DNA of 64,000 bases from Malania oleifera. Its lineage: Eukaryota > Streptophyta > Magnoliopsida > Santalales > Ximeniaceae. Within the stretch, counting starts at the first letter, position 1; every line of letters begins with the position of its first letter. A model generated the notes under the pieces. The model ran no database searches and had not been told where the DNA came from. It saw only the letters and a list, made by a program, of their open reading frames with translations. The stretch spans positions 32,972,214-33,036,213 of the forward strand of contig NC_080417.1 in NCBI RefSeq assembly GCF_029873635.1. The letters run 5' to 3'. Positions 37,110-48,757 of this stretch are shown in pieces. A program made the position numbers and the translations under genes.

Positions 37110-37510
37110 GTGAGAAACAAATAGAGAAAGAATAACGCCAAAGAAAAATTCAATCACACGCACAAGACAATATTTACGTGGTTCGGCAATTTTGCCTACG
37201 TCCACGGAGTTGCAGGGATTTCAATATTATCAGAAAGAAAGCACAGAGAGTGTGGCGATACAATTCTCTCGTTCTCGTTCTCTCTCGCGGATACAACCAC
37301 AGAAACCCTAATCACCCGAAAGCACCCTTTTATATGTTGCGCCTAGGGTTCCGTTCCGAATGGGCTCTAAAAATTTTCCCCAGGGGCGTTGCCCCCGGAC
37401 CCCCACAAGTACGGCTTGTACCTTCACTCCATGGACTAAGCCTTAGGACAAAAATCTCTAATTAAATAGAGGTCGGGTCACCATCCAAATCAAAACATAA
37501 CTAGGCTCCA
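37110..37510 (-). mobile_element. Fragment of another copia/TRIM-type LTR
   Basis: TTTACGTGGTTCGGC followed by GCCTACGTCCACGG (the reverse of the GGACGTAGGC block) and the GC-rich GGGGCGTTGCCCCCGGACCC near 37381 are signatures of plant copia-type LTRs, read on the minus strand. It is more GC-rich than its surroundings. Boundaries are not clear. Confidence 0.5.
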
Positions 37511-37621
37511 CAAAAGCCCAACGCAAACTAAAATAAATATTTTAAACTACTCAAATCATGTTTTATGCCTAAACTCTGGTAAAATCTATATGCTAGAGTA
37601 TGCAGAACTTATATCCTATTT

Positions 37622-37631
37622 TCTAATACCA
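37622..37631 (-). other. Met-tRNA primer binding site of the nested element
   Basis: On the minus strand TGGTATTAGA follows the LTR end ...CCTTACA after two bases; it is one base off the usual TGGTATCAGA complement of initiator tRNA-Met. Confidence 0.7.
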
Positions 37632-37633
37632 AT

Positions 37634-39686
37634 TGTAAGGATCCAAACCCGAATGAGTTCCTACATATAAATTTTTCAACAGACGCAAATAAATTTAAAA
37701 TATTTTTATTACCAGAACACTAATTAGCTTTATTACAAATATATGTCTCAACTATTAAAATGCAAAATTCTAAAATATACAAACATATTTTAAATTGTAT
37801 TATGCTAATTTTTTTTATTCTATTCTACTCTTTCTACTCCTGTTCATGCACTTACTACTCCAAATTTTTGGTACGCTCTTCAAAATGATTTGAAATATAA
37901 AATAATGATTGGAGTGAGACGACGCTCAGTAAGTATATACGATTATTATTAGTGTGTGACTAAAATGAGCTTTCAAAATATTTTAATTTTGTAAAATAAT
38001 ATTTAATACTACAACTTTAAAAATGCTTTTAAAAATAAATATAAATTTAAAATTTTCTACATAAAAACTTTTGTCATCAACTACAATAGCAAAATTTTAT
38101 AATCATATACTATAACTATTAAATTAAACTTTTAACTTTAAAAACTATAATTATAATTTTTAATTATATATATATATATATATATTTTTTTTCCTTATAC
38201 GTTTTCTTTAAATCATTATTTAGGCACAATAATGGTCATGTTCATATAAAATTATATTTTACCTTCAAATCATCAATAATTCTATATACGTAATTAAATA
38301 TGTATATACATATAGTGTAAAAATCACCCTTAGGCTTGTTAATCGTAAGTCATGTTTACCCTCATGACTGAGTTGTACTGTCCGAAGACTGAACTTAACT
38401 GACTGGCCGATCAAACTAAATCAACGTACATCATCATTAAGTGAGATTTCCCTATTAAACTCTGATCCGACTCAGGTGTGCACCCAGGAGAAATCTACTA
38501 TCATATAAAATCACTCTATAAATAATGTGGGTACACTCTAATTCGTTTAAACTTTAAGTTACGGTACCGAACATTCGCAATTTTCTATATCATCTGTGTC
38601 ATAAGGGGTTTTGAAAACATCTTATTGTAGAATTTATAGAATATAATAATATCATGAAAATATTATTTTTATTTATATTTTCGCAACGTAAAAATTAACT
38701 CATATCATTTTTATTCATATTTTCGTGAAATATGTAATGTAAAAATAAACTCATGCCACACAATTTTCGTGTTAAAAATATTTTCTTGAATAAAAATTAA
38801 TACTGTAAAATACCCGAGATGTTTAGAACATTTTTTGACTCAAATTAAAGATAAAACTTGTATAATTAAACATGCGTAAAAATAAATTTAAGAGAATTTT
38901 ATGAAAATAACTAGCATAATCAAAATTTACTTAGAAATAAATTTGGGTAAAAATTTTAAATAAAAATTTAACATAATCTAATTTACTTACAAATAAACTC
39001 TGGTATGAATTTTAATAAAAGTATAATATAATTAAATTTACTTACCTCTTACTTAACTTTGTACTACGATTACAACGAATATCTTTTAAAAAAATGAGAT
39101 CAGAAAGAGTGGGTGAGTGAGAATTTTAATTATAGCAAAAATTCTCCCTCCACCACTAATTCTTTCACTCACTAATCCTTCTCTTCTTTTGAAAATTTTT
39201 TGTAAAAAATAAATGTTGAGAGCTTCCTATTTATAGGAAAATTTTGGGGAAAAAATTGAATTTGTAAAAGTGTGAGAAGAGGAGTGAAATTATAATTTTT
39301 TTAAAATTAAAGAATGGACATGGGATAGGTTAGACATGAGTTAGGTATGTGATAGGGATGGAGGTCATGTGAGAGTGCTTGTCACCACTCCCATTTAATT
39401 AATTTTTTAAAATTTTTTTAAATCATCATTATTATTATTATTTTTAAGTTATGTTTTAGTATTTTTTAAAAAAAGAATTAAGTTCATATTTCGAAAACTC
39501 ATGTGGGCCCCACATGATCTTGTGGGTCCCACACAAGTTCGAGACCCAAGTGGGTCTTACGTAACTCCATTAGTCTTCACACGATTTTATGAGTCCTACT
39601 TAGTTTAGGGACTTGTGTGGACCTCACACGACTTTGGGACTCATGTGGGCCCCACACAGTCTTGTGGCCCCCACATAGGATATCTA

Positions 39687-39726
<40 letters not shown>

Positions 39727-39979
39727 TTACCGTGTATTTTTACAAATTATGTCTGTCAAAACATTATTTTATGTATATGTACTTATTTACGTGTACAAAC
39801 AGTGTCTATGCTGTTTATCCTATGAAATTCCATTTTGACCAGGTCGACCTCCAGGAAGCAACTGAGCTACAATGGTCTCTGAGCACTCGTTATAAGATAA
39901 GGTCTTTCTTAGGCATCAAACATGAAATCAATGATCTTACAGAAAAAACACTTCTGTATTGATATTAACTTAATGACAA

Positions 39980-40019
<40 letters not shown>

Positions 40020-40053
40020 GCTTTAATCATATATATATTTTTGGGTCTTCACA
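37634..40053 (-). repeat. 5' LTR of the nested element
   Basis: TGTAAGGATCCAAACCC at its left edge and GGGTCTTCACA at its right, 2420 bp, co-linear with 31746-34174 throughout, including the ATT microsatellite and the CATGACTGAGTTGTACTG block near 38363. Confidence 0.8.
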
Positions 40054-41703
40054 ATCACACAATCACAATAATATTGATCAACAACCTCACAAGTTCAGTC
40101 AACAATCCTTCGTACAATCCAAATTCAATCTTTTATGAATAAATGATATTAAAGATCAGCTGTTGAATTTCAATAACAAATATCAAGATAAGATTGATAA
40201 AAAATCTTAGAACTTCAATATTAAAGATTGATTTTATAAAGCCTACAACTTTCCTTCAATAGAATTAATTTAGCAAAATTAACTTCAGCTATGATATTCA
40301 AAAATCAGTATTCAATTCTATTCTAAATTTGTTAAACCAACCAATGACAAAAAATATAGTTTCTTAATTTCAGGTATGCACCAAAATCAGTAATTCAACA
40401 ACTTCCAATATGTAGCAAGTTCTCAATAAGCATACATGCAGATTATAAACTTTCAATAAAGTAAAGAGATTAAGGAAGAAGAGCTAAAGACCAGATTTTT
40501 TTACAAGGTTCAACTAGAAGCCCACGTCCTTGCCCCAAGCAACACACCGTGAGGATTTTACTTTTCCCAACTTCATTACCAGGTGAAGTTACAACCTCTC
40601 TCCCTCAAAGGTGGAGTCCGCCTCTCTAACGAGAATCCCCTCTCGCTAGACAATGATCCAACAATTCTGAATCGTCAAGAAAATAAGAAACAAAGAACAA
40701 CTTTTGTTCGTACAAGTAAAACTCTCAGTTAAAGCAAATTTGTACAATTGGAATTCAATATATTTCAGCAATAAACAATATAGAAGATGAAGCTCAGTAG
40801 AATATCACCAGGGTTCTGATTAGATTTTAAATTCTCGGTAGAAAAGATCAGAAAACCGTGGGTTGTTTGAGCAAAAAGCATGACAATACTTCAGAGAAGA
40901 TTTCAACAGGAGAACTTTGAATTTGTAATTTGTATGTGCTTGATTGTTGTATGTAATTTGTGAAAATAACAAGTATTTATAGAGTAATAAAGCATATTAC
41001 TATTTTCCCAAATTACTCGTCGTATTTCCTAAGTATTCTCCAAGTTTGGGAGTCAAGAAATCAGTTTTGGAAACTTTCCTATGCTGTTTAAAAGTTAAAA
41101 TAAGAACTTCAGTCGACTGTGACCTGAGGGCCAGTCGCCTGAACCTTTTAAGTTCAGCGGTACTGTGCTCTAAATGTTTAGTTACCTATCTCGACTCTGT
41201 TTGTTTAAAATTAACAACATAAAAATGTCAGATGCCAGATGAAAATCCATCAATCGCCTGTCCTGTTTGCAGCTTATATGTTTTCCAAAATTTTGGTTCT
41301 AAAACCCTAACTTTTAATCTTGGAAAACGTAAATGAGTCTTTTTAAAAATATTTTCCATGGTTTTCAAAAACAGGTCCTTAAGTCAACTATAGTTCCTAA
41401 GAGTTTCAAACATTTATGTTGAAATTGTGAAGTACTTACATGAGATTTCTTATAAACTATAACTTTCTAAATACTAAGTCTTCATGCATTTGCTTCCATT
41501 CTTTGCGTCTATCTTGAGATCTTTCTTCAATTAACTTTAACTTTATCATACTCATGTCTCTAAGCATAATCGTCATTCAATCTCTTCAAACACTTCATCT
41601 TGATATTTATGAAAGCATTTGAGTCCCGAAACTTAACCAAACATGTTAAGTATCATTGATTTGTTATCATCAAAAAAAAATTTTAAGTCTTATTACGCCA
41701 ACA

Positions 41704-43111
41704 TACATCAATTTGCAATTTAATTGGTTGAACTAACTTGATGACTTCACACTTGGTAATCAGCTTGAATTTTGAATTATATTATATTTACTGATTGTTA
41801 AACTAAATTATTTAAAATTATTCAATATAAATTGATAATAAAAATAAGATCATGTTATAGGTATTAAAGTAAACAATTCCAAACTTAAAAATTATATAGA
41901 AATGATTTAGGAGTTTTCTTATATTATTAGAAATATTATAGATAATTTTCTCAATGTAAATTATAAAATTTAAACAGAATACTATATTATTTATCAAATA
42001 GAAAGAAAATAAAATTCTAGGAGCTTTAAAAAATATATAATATCACAATACTTTAGTCTATTTTACTATATGTTATGTCACTTGTGAAAAGGGAAAATAA
42101 TGTTAACCTCTCTTTAGGTGTGATAGAAAAAAATAAAAAAATAAACACGTTTCTTTTATGAGACTAATTTCATAAATTTTCTTGAGGTTTGATAAAAAAT
42201 AAAGAATAGTTTCAAAGTTCCTTAACCTCTCCTAAGCTTCTTGCCTCTTCGATTACCACTTTACCTAAAAACTTATATTGTGGGCCAACAGTGTACATCA
42301 AGCTTTAACACTCCTCCCCTAGCACGTGCAACCCGATAACACATGGCGAGATATATAAAAACATAATAAATTTAAAATACCACAGAATAAATACAAACAA
42401 TAAAACTAGAATACAGAACCTCCTCGTAACCAGCTCTAATACCATGTTAGATTACCAAAATATAAGAGAAAATTTGCATCTTTTGGACAAACATAGGAGG
42501 GATCGGTCTTTTATCTTTAGAAGAATTTGGTTCTGCATAATAGATATTCCTTGGTATAAGATGAAATATAATTTAAATTCTGAAGATCAAAGGAATAGTT
42601 ATTCTTGATATATTCTAATTATTTCATTCAATATGTAATAAGAAAGGAATAGACAATCTCATGATAAATTTGGATATGATTATTCCTTACCGATTTCTTG
42701 TTATTGACTCGTAAAATATTTCACTTTATGATTTAATTTATAATAACAATGTAATTTCTTATATAACTAATTGCAATAAACTTACTAAAACTAATATGCT
42801 CTTGTGAATATGAATTCTGCAAACCAAACGTAATATAATACTCGAATGCTTTTTGGTAATGAAATAAATTAAATCAATATATTTGAATGCTTATTGATTC
42901 TTCATTTCTTCTCTAATTTCTAATATTATAAAGGAGATTCTCTTTACTGTTATTTCTCAAAAATGCCAACTTTATCTTTATATAAATAATTTATATTTTT
43001 CAAAAGGTAATGATTGAGGATATAAATGTAAAAAAGAAAAAAACTCAACTCCTTAAAAATATGAAACATTTTGAACTCTTTATAAAAAATACACTTGTAA
43101 CTACTCATAAT
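41704..43111. other. AT-rich intergenic DNA with an LTR remnant
   Basis: At 42432-42444 the plus strand reads GCTCTAATACCAT, the complement of a Met-tRNA primer site (TGGTATTAGAGC) next to an LTR end (CTAACA). This marks the 5' LTR-internal junction of a minus-strand retroelement; neither LTR nor coding region could be traced. No gene is seen in the rest. Confidence 0.45.
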
Positions 43112-43573
43112 TAGGGGTGTGGAATCGGTCAGTTCAGCCAATTCAGCTAATTGACCAAATTAATCAAATTTTTTCGGTTAACCCCACCCCATAACCGAAT
43201 CGACTGAATTGAATTCTTTAACCGAACCATACCCGACCAAATCGAATTGTCGGATAATTTAGTTAACCAAATTTAACTGAATAAAATTATAATTAATTAT
43301 GAAAAAAATATGAATGTATAATTTGTATGCCGAAATGGGAATGGCAGAATGAGACATTGGAAGTTTGGAACCCTAGCCTAAAATCATATAATTTAATAAT
43401 TTATATTTAATTATTAATTAAATTTTGGTTAATTTGGTTAACCGAAATATATTTTTCCCATAACTGAAATGAAAACCGAATACCTGCATTTACCCCATTC
43501 TAAAACTAAACCAAACCAAACCGACCGAATTCGGTCGGTTAATTCGGTTAAAACCGATTTATGCTCAACCCTA
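43112..43573. mobile_element. Non-autonomous hAT-type MITE, 462 bp
   Basis: The ends TAGGGGTGTGGAATCGG and (inverted) TAGGGTTGAGCATAAATCGG match, and the inside is rich in the CGGTTAACCGAA motifs usual for such elements. It is flanked by a perfect 8-bp duplication, CTCATAAT (43104-43111 and 43574-43581), the size expected for hAT transposition. No transposase is encoded. Confidence 0.9.
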
Positions 43574-43904
43574 CTCATAATTATCTTAAAATACTTATAA
43601 TTCATTGTAATGGCTCTTTTAAACAAATTTAAACAGTTTTTAACTCCTAATTATTTTCATCACAAATTTTTTTTTTCAAAATAAGCATAAAATTCTAGAA
43701 AATGCATGCCCATAGTTCAATCTCAACAACTAGTTGTATTTAGTTAAAGTTGGCTGACTAAATTGTAGAGGCAAAATTAATGGGTTTCTTTGATTTTAAC
43801 CTTATGAATTATGTTTTCAAAAATAAAATTCAAATTTGAATAACAATAATTGATATCAACTCTCCTCCAAAGTGTACTAGAATTATTAATATAATTATCC
43901 ATAC

Positions 43905-44065
43905 AGAGCCAGCGGGGGACAGTGGTACTTGTGGATCGTGAGAATTTACTCTGTGAGCCAGCAGGGATCGTGAATAGTGAGAGTTTGCTCTGTGAGCCAA
44001 CGGGGACCGTAGATGGTGAGAGTTTTCTGTGAGCTAGCGGAGATCATGGATGGTAATGGAGATGT
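43905..44065. repeat. Degenerate tandem repeat, unit about 40-48 bp, four copies
   Basis: GAGCCAGCGGGGGAC, GAGCCAGCAGGGATC, GAGCCAACGGGGACC and GAGCTAGCGGAGATC start successive units near 43907, 43956, 43995 and 44031, each followed by GT-GATGGTGAGAG. The GC-rich flank up to about 44215 looks like part of the same old insertion. Confidence 0.7.
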
Positions 44066-44239
44066 GTCCCGGGGGTCAGGTTGGCCGAACGTCCAACTGA
44101 TGCGCGGAAGTCGTGTCCACATTCCGAACTTTACCTGATCAGTGAGACCTAGGGGTAGGACGTTGATCCGTAAGTTTGGTGCCGCACCAGGGGGTCCAAA
44201 GGGCTTGTTGGTGGCTGTAGTTCTTATGTAATTAAAAAA

Positions 44240-45144
44240 AAAAAAATAAGAGGAATTAATTAAGTAGTTTTCAAATATTTTTTTCCTAATTTTTCCTATG
44301 ATATTACAAATTATTTTCATTACGAGATTTACAAATTATGGGAAATTTTAATTTTAAAATTACTAATCTTTTTAGCTTACAATTATCTTCTCAACTCTCG
44401 TTATTCTCTAAAAAAATAATATTTAAAAATTTTGAAACAAACAAACGGTGTCAATGTGTCTCGAACTATTTGATTTACATGTTAAAAAAAACATATTTGA
44501 ATATTGGGTTAAAAAAAATGCTTCAAGATTTTTATGGCAAGTGGCACATATTTTGGAATTAGTTGCGATATGAACTCATTAAACTTCAATGAAACGGAGA
44601 ATTAATTTTAGAGATATAATTTAAGGGAGAGAAGATCAAAGAAATAAATAATAACCATACAAACACCTAAAATATTTAGAAACATTGCATGAATACTATG
44701 ATGAAAAGAGAGAAAAGATTAGAAAGCCTTTAAATGAAATATTGCTAAGGAGGGAGTAATTATTAGATGGTAATTGTATGTGAAATTGCTTTCAAAAGTA
44801 TCCATAATCTTCATGCTTAAAAAATATTCCCTAGTTAATGGTAATTTTTTAAATAATTCAAATTTAAATAACCATAACTAACCCCAGCTCTCCCTCAAAT
44901 TATTTAGGTGAGCTAATTGTTTTTAAAATTTTAATTCACCTATTGATTTATTGAGTAAGAGAGAGAGATATTTAAATATCTAATTTGAAATTTAAATAAC
45001 AATAACTTTATATTTCTTTTTTTAGTTGGATTTGGAGCTTGAGAAATATTAGAAAAATGAAAGAAAACCTTGGAAGAATTGAACTTTAAATTGATCGAAC
45101 CTTAATAATTTAATCCAAAATATCTCGAACTCATTATGCTTGTA

Positions 45145-45185
<41 letters not shown>

Positions 45186-45250
45186 ACATAACAATTCCCG
45201 CAAGAAGATTTGAACCCACGTCCACAGGGATGATGGTTGTTCTTAAATTT

Positions 45251-45307
<57 letters not shown>

Positions 45308-45467
45308 ATGATCTTGATCTTAAAACGTGAGTGCAACCATGATCTTAAAACGTGTACCGAAAGCCCAAAACGAAACAATCATAACAAGAAATCAAGTGAA
45401 TGAATAAACCCCCACGTACATACAGAGCATGTTATGAGTGAACTGTGAATCCTATCCTTCCTCCCAC

Positions 45468-45509
<42 letters not shown>

Positions 45510-46098
45510 TTAGTTCTCTCGATCATTTTCCTTCTTTAGCCATTCTCCATTTTTATAACCTTCAAACATCTTTAAACTCCATTTATCTAAATTCAAGGGC
45601 TATAATCTTCCCCACCCTCCTCTCCTTTTGCTTCGCAATCTCTCAGGCACACTAAATCATTCCATTCTTCAGGTATTCCATGCGTTCTACTTTTTTTTTT
45701 TTTGTTGTTGTTGTTTTCATTTGAATAGAACTCTGTAAAGTTAACATTCCCCCATGATTTTCCTTCTTTTCAATTTGAAACATTCAATTACAATCCACTT
45801 TCAGATAACTTTGTTTTTCCCTTTGATGTTTTTATAAAAACGCCAGTCTCTCTGCTTCTCTGCTAACGTTGTTCTTTCTTCTTCTTTTTTTTTTTTTTTT
45901 AAAATAATTCTATTTTTCAGTGATTTCAAAAACAATAAGCTGTCTTCCAAGCCAGAAGCAGTAACGGGTAGTTATCTCCTGATTTTATGAATTCGTAAAA
46001 TTCTAACTATTCAAATCCCCATTGCTCATTGCTCACACTGTGAGCTTCCCCTGTTTCTGCAAACTCCTTTAGTCCTTTTCCCTGCAATCCCCTAAGCA
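44240..46098. other. Upstream region of the MCTP gene
   Basis: AT-rich intergenic DNA, then (TA)n at 45157-45182, (GA)n at 45253-45306 and (TC)n at 45471-45505. CT-rich leader-like DNA follows from about 45450. A 5' UTR intron is possible (donor CTTCAG/GTATTCC at 45672, acceptor TCCTTTAG near 46073), but I cannot confirm it. No TATA box can be singled out. Confidence 0.5.
45253..45306 (+). repeat. (GA)n microsatellite upstream of MCTP
   Basis: 27 uninterrupted AG units, about 165 bp before an oppositely oriented (TC)n run at 45471-45505. Confidence 0.95.
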
Positions 46099-47286
46099 AT
46101 GCAAAGGCAAAACCAAAGCCAAAATGCAAACCCGCCAGAGGATTTCTCCCTCAAGGAGACTGCGCCTCATCTTGGTGGCGGACGGTTCTATGGTGATCGG
46201 CAATCCACCAGTTACGACCTTGTCGAGCAAATGCAGTATCTCTATGTAAGGGTTGTGAAAGCGAAGGAGCTTCCAGCAAAGGACGATAAAGGTACCGCCT
46301 GCAACCCTCTTGCTGAAGTCAAGCTTGGAAATTACAAAGGAAGCACCAAACATTTAGAGAAGAACTCAAACCCAGAATGGAACCAAGTGTTTGCTTTCCC
46401 TAAAGACAGGATACAAGCATCTGTCATTGAGATTGTGGTGAGAGATAAGGATTCTCCGCCCCATGGTTATATGGGGATGGTCCATTTTGATCTCAGTGAG
46501 GTTCCAAAGAGAGTGCCCCCGGATAGCCCTTTGGCACCTCAGTGGTATAGATTGGAAGATCCAAAGGAGAACAAGGCAAAAGGGGGAGAGCTCATGTTGG
46601 CTGTTTGGATGGGGACTCAAGCTGATGAGGTCTTTCCTGATTCTTGGCATTTGGATGCTGCATCGATTGGTGTCGATGTTCTTGCGAGCATTCGATCGAA
46701 GGTATATATGTCCCCTAAGCTTTGGTACTTGAGGGTTAATGTCATTGAAGCTCAAGAATTGAAGCCTAGTAACAATGGCAGGAATAGCCTTGAAACTTAT
46801 GTGAAGGCTGTTTTGGGAAAATTTGTTTTAAGGACTAGAATTTCTCAAAGTCCAAGTATAAACCCTATGTGGAATGAGGACTTGATGTTTGTTGTTGCAG
46901 AACCATTTGAAGAGCAGCTGGTTTTGAGTGTGGAGGATAGGGTTGCCCCTAATAAGGAGGAAGTTTTGGGAAATTGTGTGATTCCTTTACAGAATGTGGA
47001 GAGGAGGTTGGACAATAGGGGTCTGAACACTAGGTGGTATAGTCTTGAGAAGCATGTGGCAGGGGAGGGTGAAAAGAAAAAGGAGGTGAGTTGTGCAAGC
47101 AAGATTCATTTGAGGGTATGTTTGGAAGGTGGGTATCATGTTCTTGATGAATTAACTCATTACAGCAGCGATCTTAGGGCGACTGCAAAGCACTTGTGGA
47201 AACCGAGCATTGGGGTTCTGGAGTTGGGGATTTTGAATGCGAGCAGCTTGTCAACGATGAAGACAAAGGATGGCCGAGGAACCACA

Positions 47287-47318
<32 letters not shown>

Positions 47319-48450
47319 ATGGGTTCGAACAAGGACTATTATAGACAGCACTGCTCCCAAATGGAATGAACAATACACTTGGGAGGTTTTTGATCCTTGC
47401 ACTGTCATTACAGTTGGTGTTTTTGACAATTCCCATTTGCAAGGGGGAGGGAAGGCTGGGGGAGCAAAGGATTCTAGAATCGGGAAGGTTCGAATACGAC
47501 TTTCCACACTTGCAACAAATCGGCTTTACACACACTCCTATCCACTAATAGTTTTGCAGCCCTCAGGAGTGAAGAAAATGGGAGAAATACAACTAGCAGT
47601 GAGGTTTTCCTGCTCTTCTTTGCTCAACATGCTGCAAGCTTACTCACAGCCTCTACTGCCAAAAATGCATTATCTTCATCCACTTTCAGTTTATCAGCTG
47701 GACAGTTTAAGGCACCAGGCTACTCAAATGGTCTCGGGGAGGCTCAGCCGGGCAGAACCATCCTTAAGGAAAGAGGCTGTGGAGTATATGCTGGATGTGG
47801 GTTCGAACATGTGGAGCAAAAGAAGAAGCAAAGCTAATGTTGGGAGGATTGTGTTGGTCCTAAATGGTTTGGAGAAAGCTGGCTTATGGTTTCACCATAT
47901 ATGTAGTTGGCGAAACCCCATGACAACCATTCTCACTCACATTCTATTTCTGATCCTGGCTCTTTTCCCTGGAATGATCCTGCCAACAATTTTTCTCTAC
48001 CTTTTCCTGATTGGGATTTGGAAGTACAGATTGAGGCCTAGACATCCTCCTCACATGGATACTCGACTATCTCATGCTGATTTTGTCTTTCCTGACGACT
48101 TGGATGAAGAGTTTGATGGGTTTCCATCTTCTCGAAATGCCGATGTTGTGAGATTGAGGTATGATCGATTGAGAAGTATGGCTGGGAGAATTCAAACTGT
48201 GGTGGGCGATTTAGCGACTCAAGGGGAGCGGGTTCAGTCCCTCCTCAGCTGGCGTGATCCTAGAGCTACTGCACTATTTGTGACCTTTTGCTTGGTTGCT
48301 TCCATAGTAATGTACGTAATTCCTTTTCGGGTTATCGTCATTCTTGGCGGATTTTATGTTCTGAGGCATCCAAAATTTCGCAGTAGGCTTCCTTCTGCCC
48401 CTTTTAACTTCTTCAGGAGGTTGCCCGCAAGATCAGACAGCATGTTCTGA
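46099..48450 (+). CDS. MCTP3/4: Multiple C2 domain and transmembrane region protein (MCTP3/4 type)
   Basis: A single uninterrupted exon of 783 residues, as usual for plant MCTP genes and close to the length of Arabidopsis MCTP3 and MCTP4. Visible order: short N-terminus with EDFSLKETAPHLGGG, C2 domain 1 (about 48-165, YLYVRVVKAKELP), C2 domain 2 (about 208-330, LWYLRVNVIEAQEL), C2 domain 3 (about 370-490, GVLELGILNASSL), then the conserved C-terminal region (from about 560) with two hydrophobic hairpins at about 606-643 and 722-755 and the motifs RPRHPPHMDTRLSHAD and DLATQGERVQSLLSWRDP. Family members anchor in the ER and use C2 domains to reach the plasma membrane, often at plasmodesmata; MCTP3/4 also affect protein trafficking in shoot meristem cells. 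The start ATG fits the family N-terminus. C2 domain 1 is odd: the usual CDPYVEV is CNPLAEV, replacing a calcium-ligand Asp. MCTP3 and MCTP4 cannot be told apart here. Confidence 0.96.
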
Positions 48451-48755
48451 GAATGAGAAACTCTCTCTTTGGTAATGAGGACCTTTTGTGGAAGTATTTT
48501 TATGTATTTTTCAGTTCTCATTGTCATACTGAGATGCTGCTATGAAGTAGACTAGTACTAGATTCTGATAACGTTTTCTTTCTGAACATCATGGGATGCA
48601 TGCTTCAGCTGTGTGGTGTTCTCCGTTTGAAACTATCTAGAGTGGGGTGTGGATCTATGTTGAGAAAACAAAATGTGGGTGTGTTTTTGTATTTATCTTT
48701 TTCATTGTGCTTAAGAGTTGCATTGCCCGCCATTTCATGAGGAAAAGAAACTATT
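48451..48755 (+). other. 3' UTR region of the MCTP gene
   Basis: No coding potential; T-rich stretches such as TTTTTGTATTTATC (48684) suggest the transcript end lies within about 300 bases of the stop. No clear AATAAA is present. Confidence 0.45.
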
Positions 48756-48757
48756 AG

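Larger units (their letters stand above)
31746..40053 (-). mobile_element. Non-autonomous gypsy-type LTR element, 8.3 kb, nested
   Basis: It has two LTRs of about 2.4 kb and a 3.5-kb internal region (34175-37633) without gag or pol. The flanks are ATCAT (31741-31745) and ATCAC (40054-40058), a 4/5 match that fits an aged target duplication. Orientation is minus, set by the Met-tRNA-type primer site beside the right LTR and the purine tract beside the left LTR. The internal region holds a homeobox-like pseudogene, an 81-bp tandem array, a SINE, an ATT microsatellite and a fragment of another LTR. It must have relied on proteins from other elements. Confidence 0.8.
31636..41703 (-). mobile_element. 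Copia-like LTR (copy 2), split by a nested element
   Basis: The two pieces 31636-31745 and 40054-41703 together match the LTR at 28592-30584: the end piece (ACTTCCAAGAG, GTGAATTGGATTTTTAAAAC), then CACAATCACAATAATATTGAT resuming at 40059, the GCCCACGTCCTTGCCCC block at 40520, CAGTCGACTG at 41112, and the start TGTTGGCG at 41703. Everything between belongs to the nested element at 31746-40053. Confidence 0.75.

Noticed and set aside
37178-37465. Open frame of 95 residues within the nested element
   Set aside because: It coincides with an LTR fragment (GGACGTAGGC block on the other strand) and has no protein features.
45205-45235. Reverse-strand tRNA-like box B (complement of TTTGAACCCACGTCC)
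   Set aside because: No box A or cloverleaf could be found at the right distance, so neither a tRNA nor a SINE is supported.
45149-45403. Open frame rich in Tyr-Ile and Arg-Glu repeats
   Set aside because: It is only the translation of the TA and GA microsatellites. The same applies to frames at 52413-52646 and 56944-57543.
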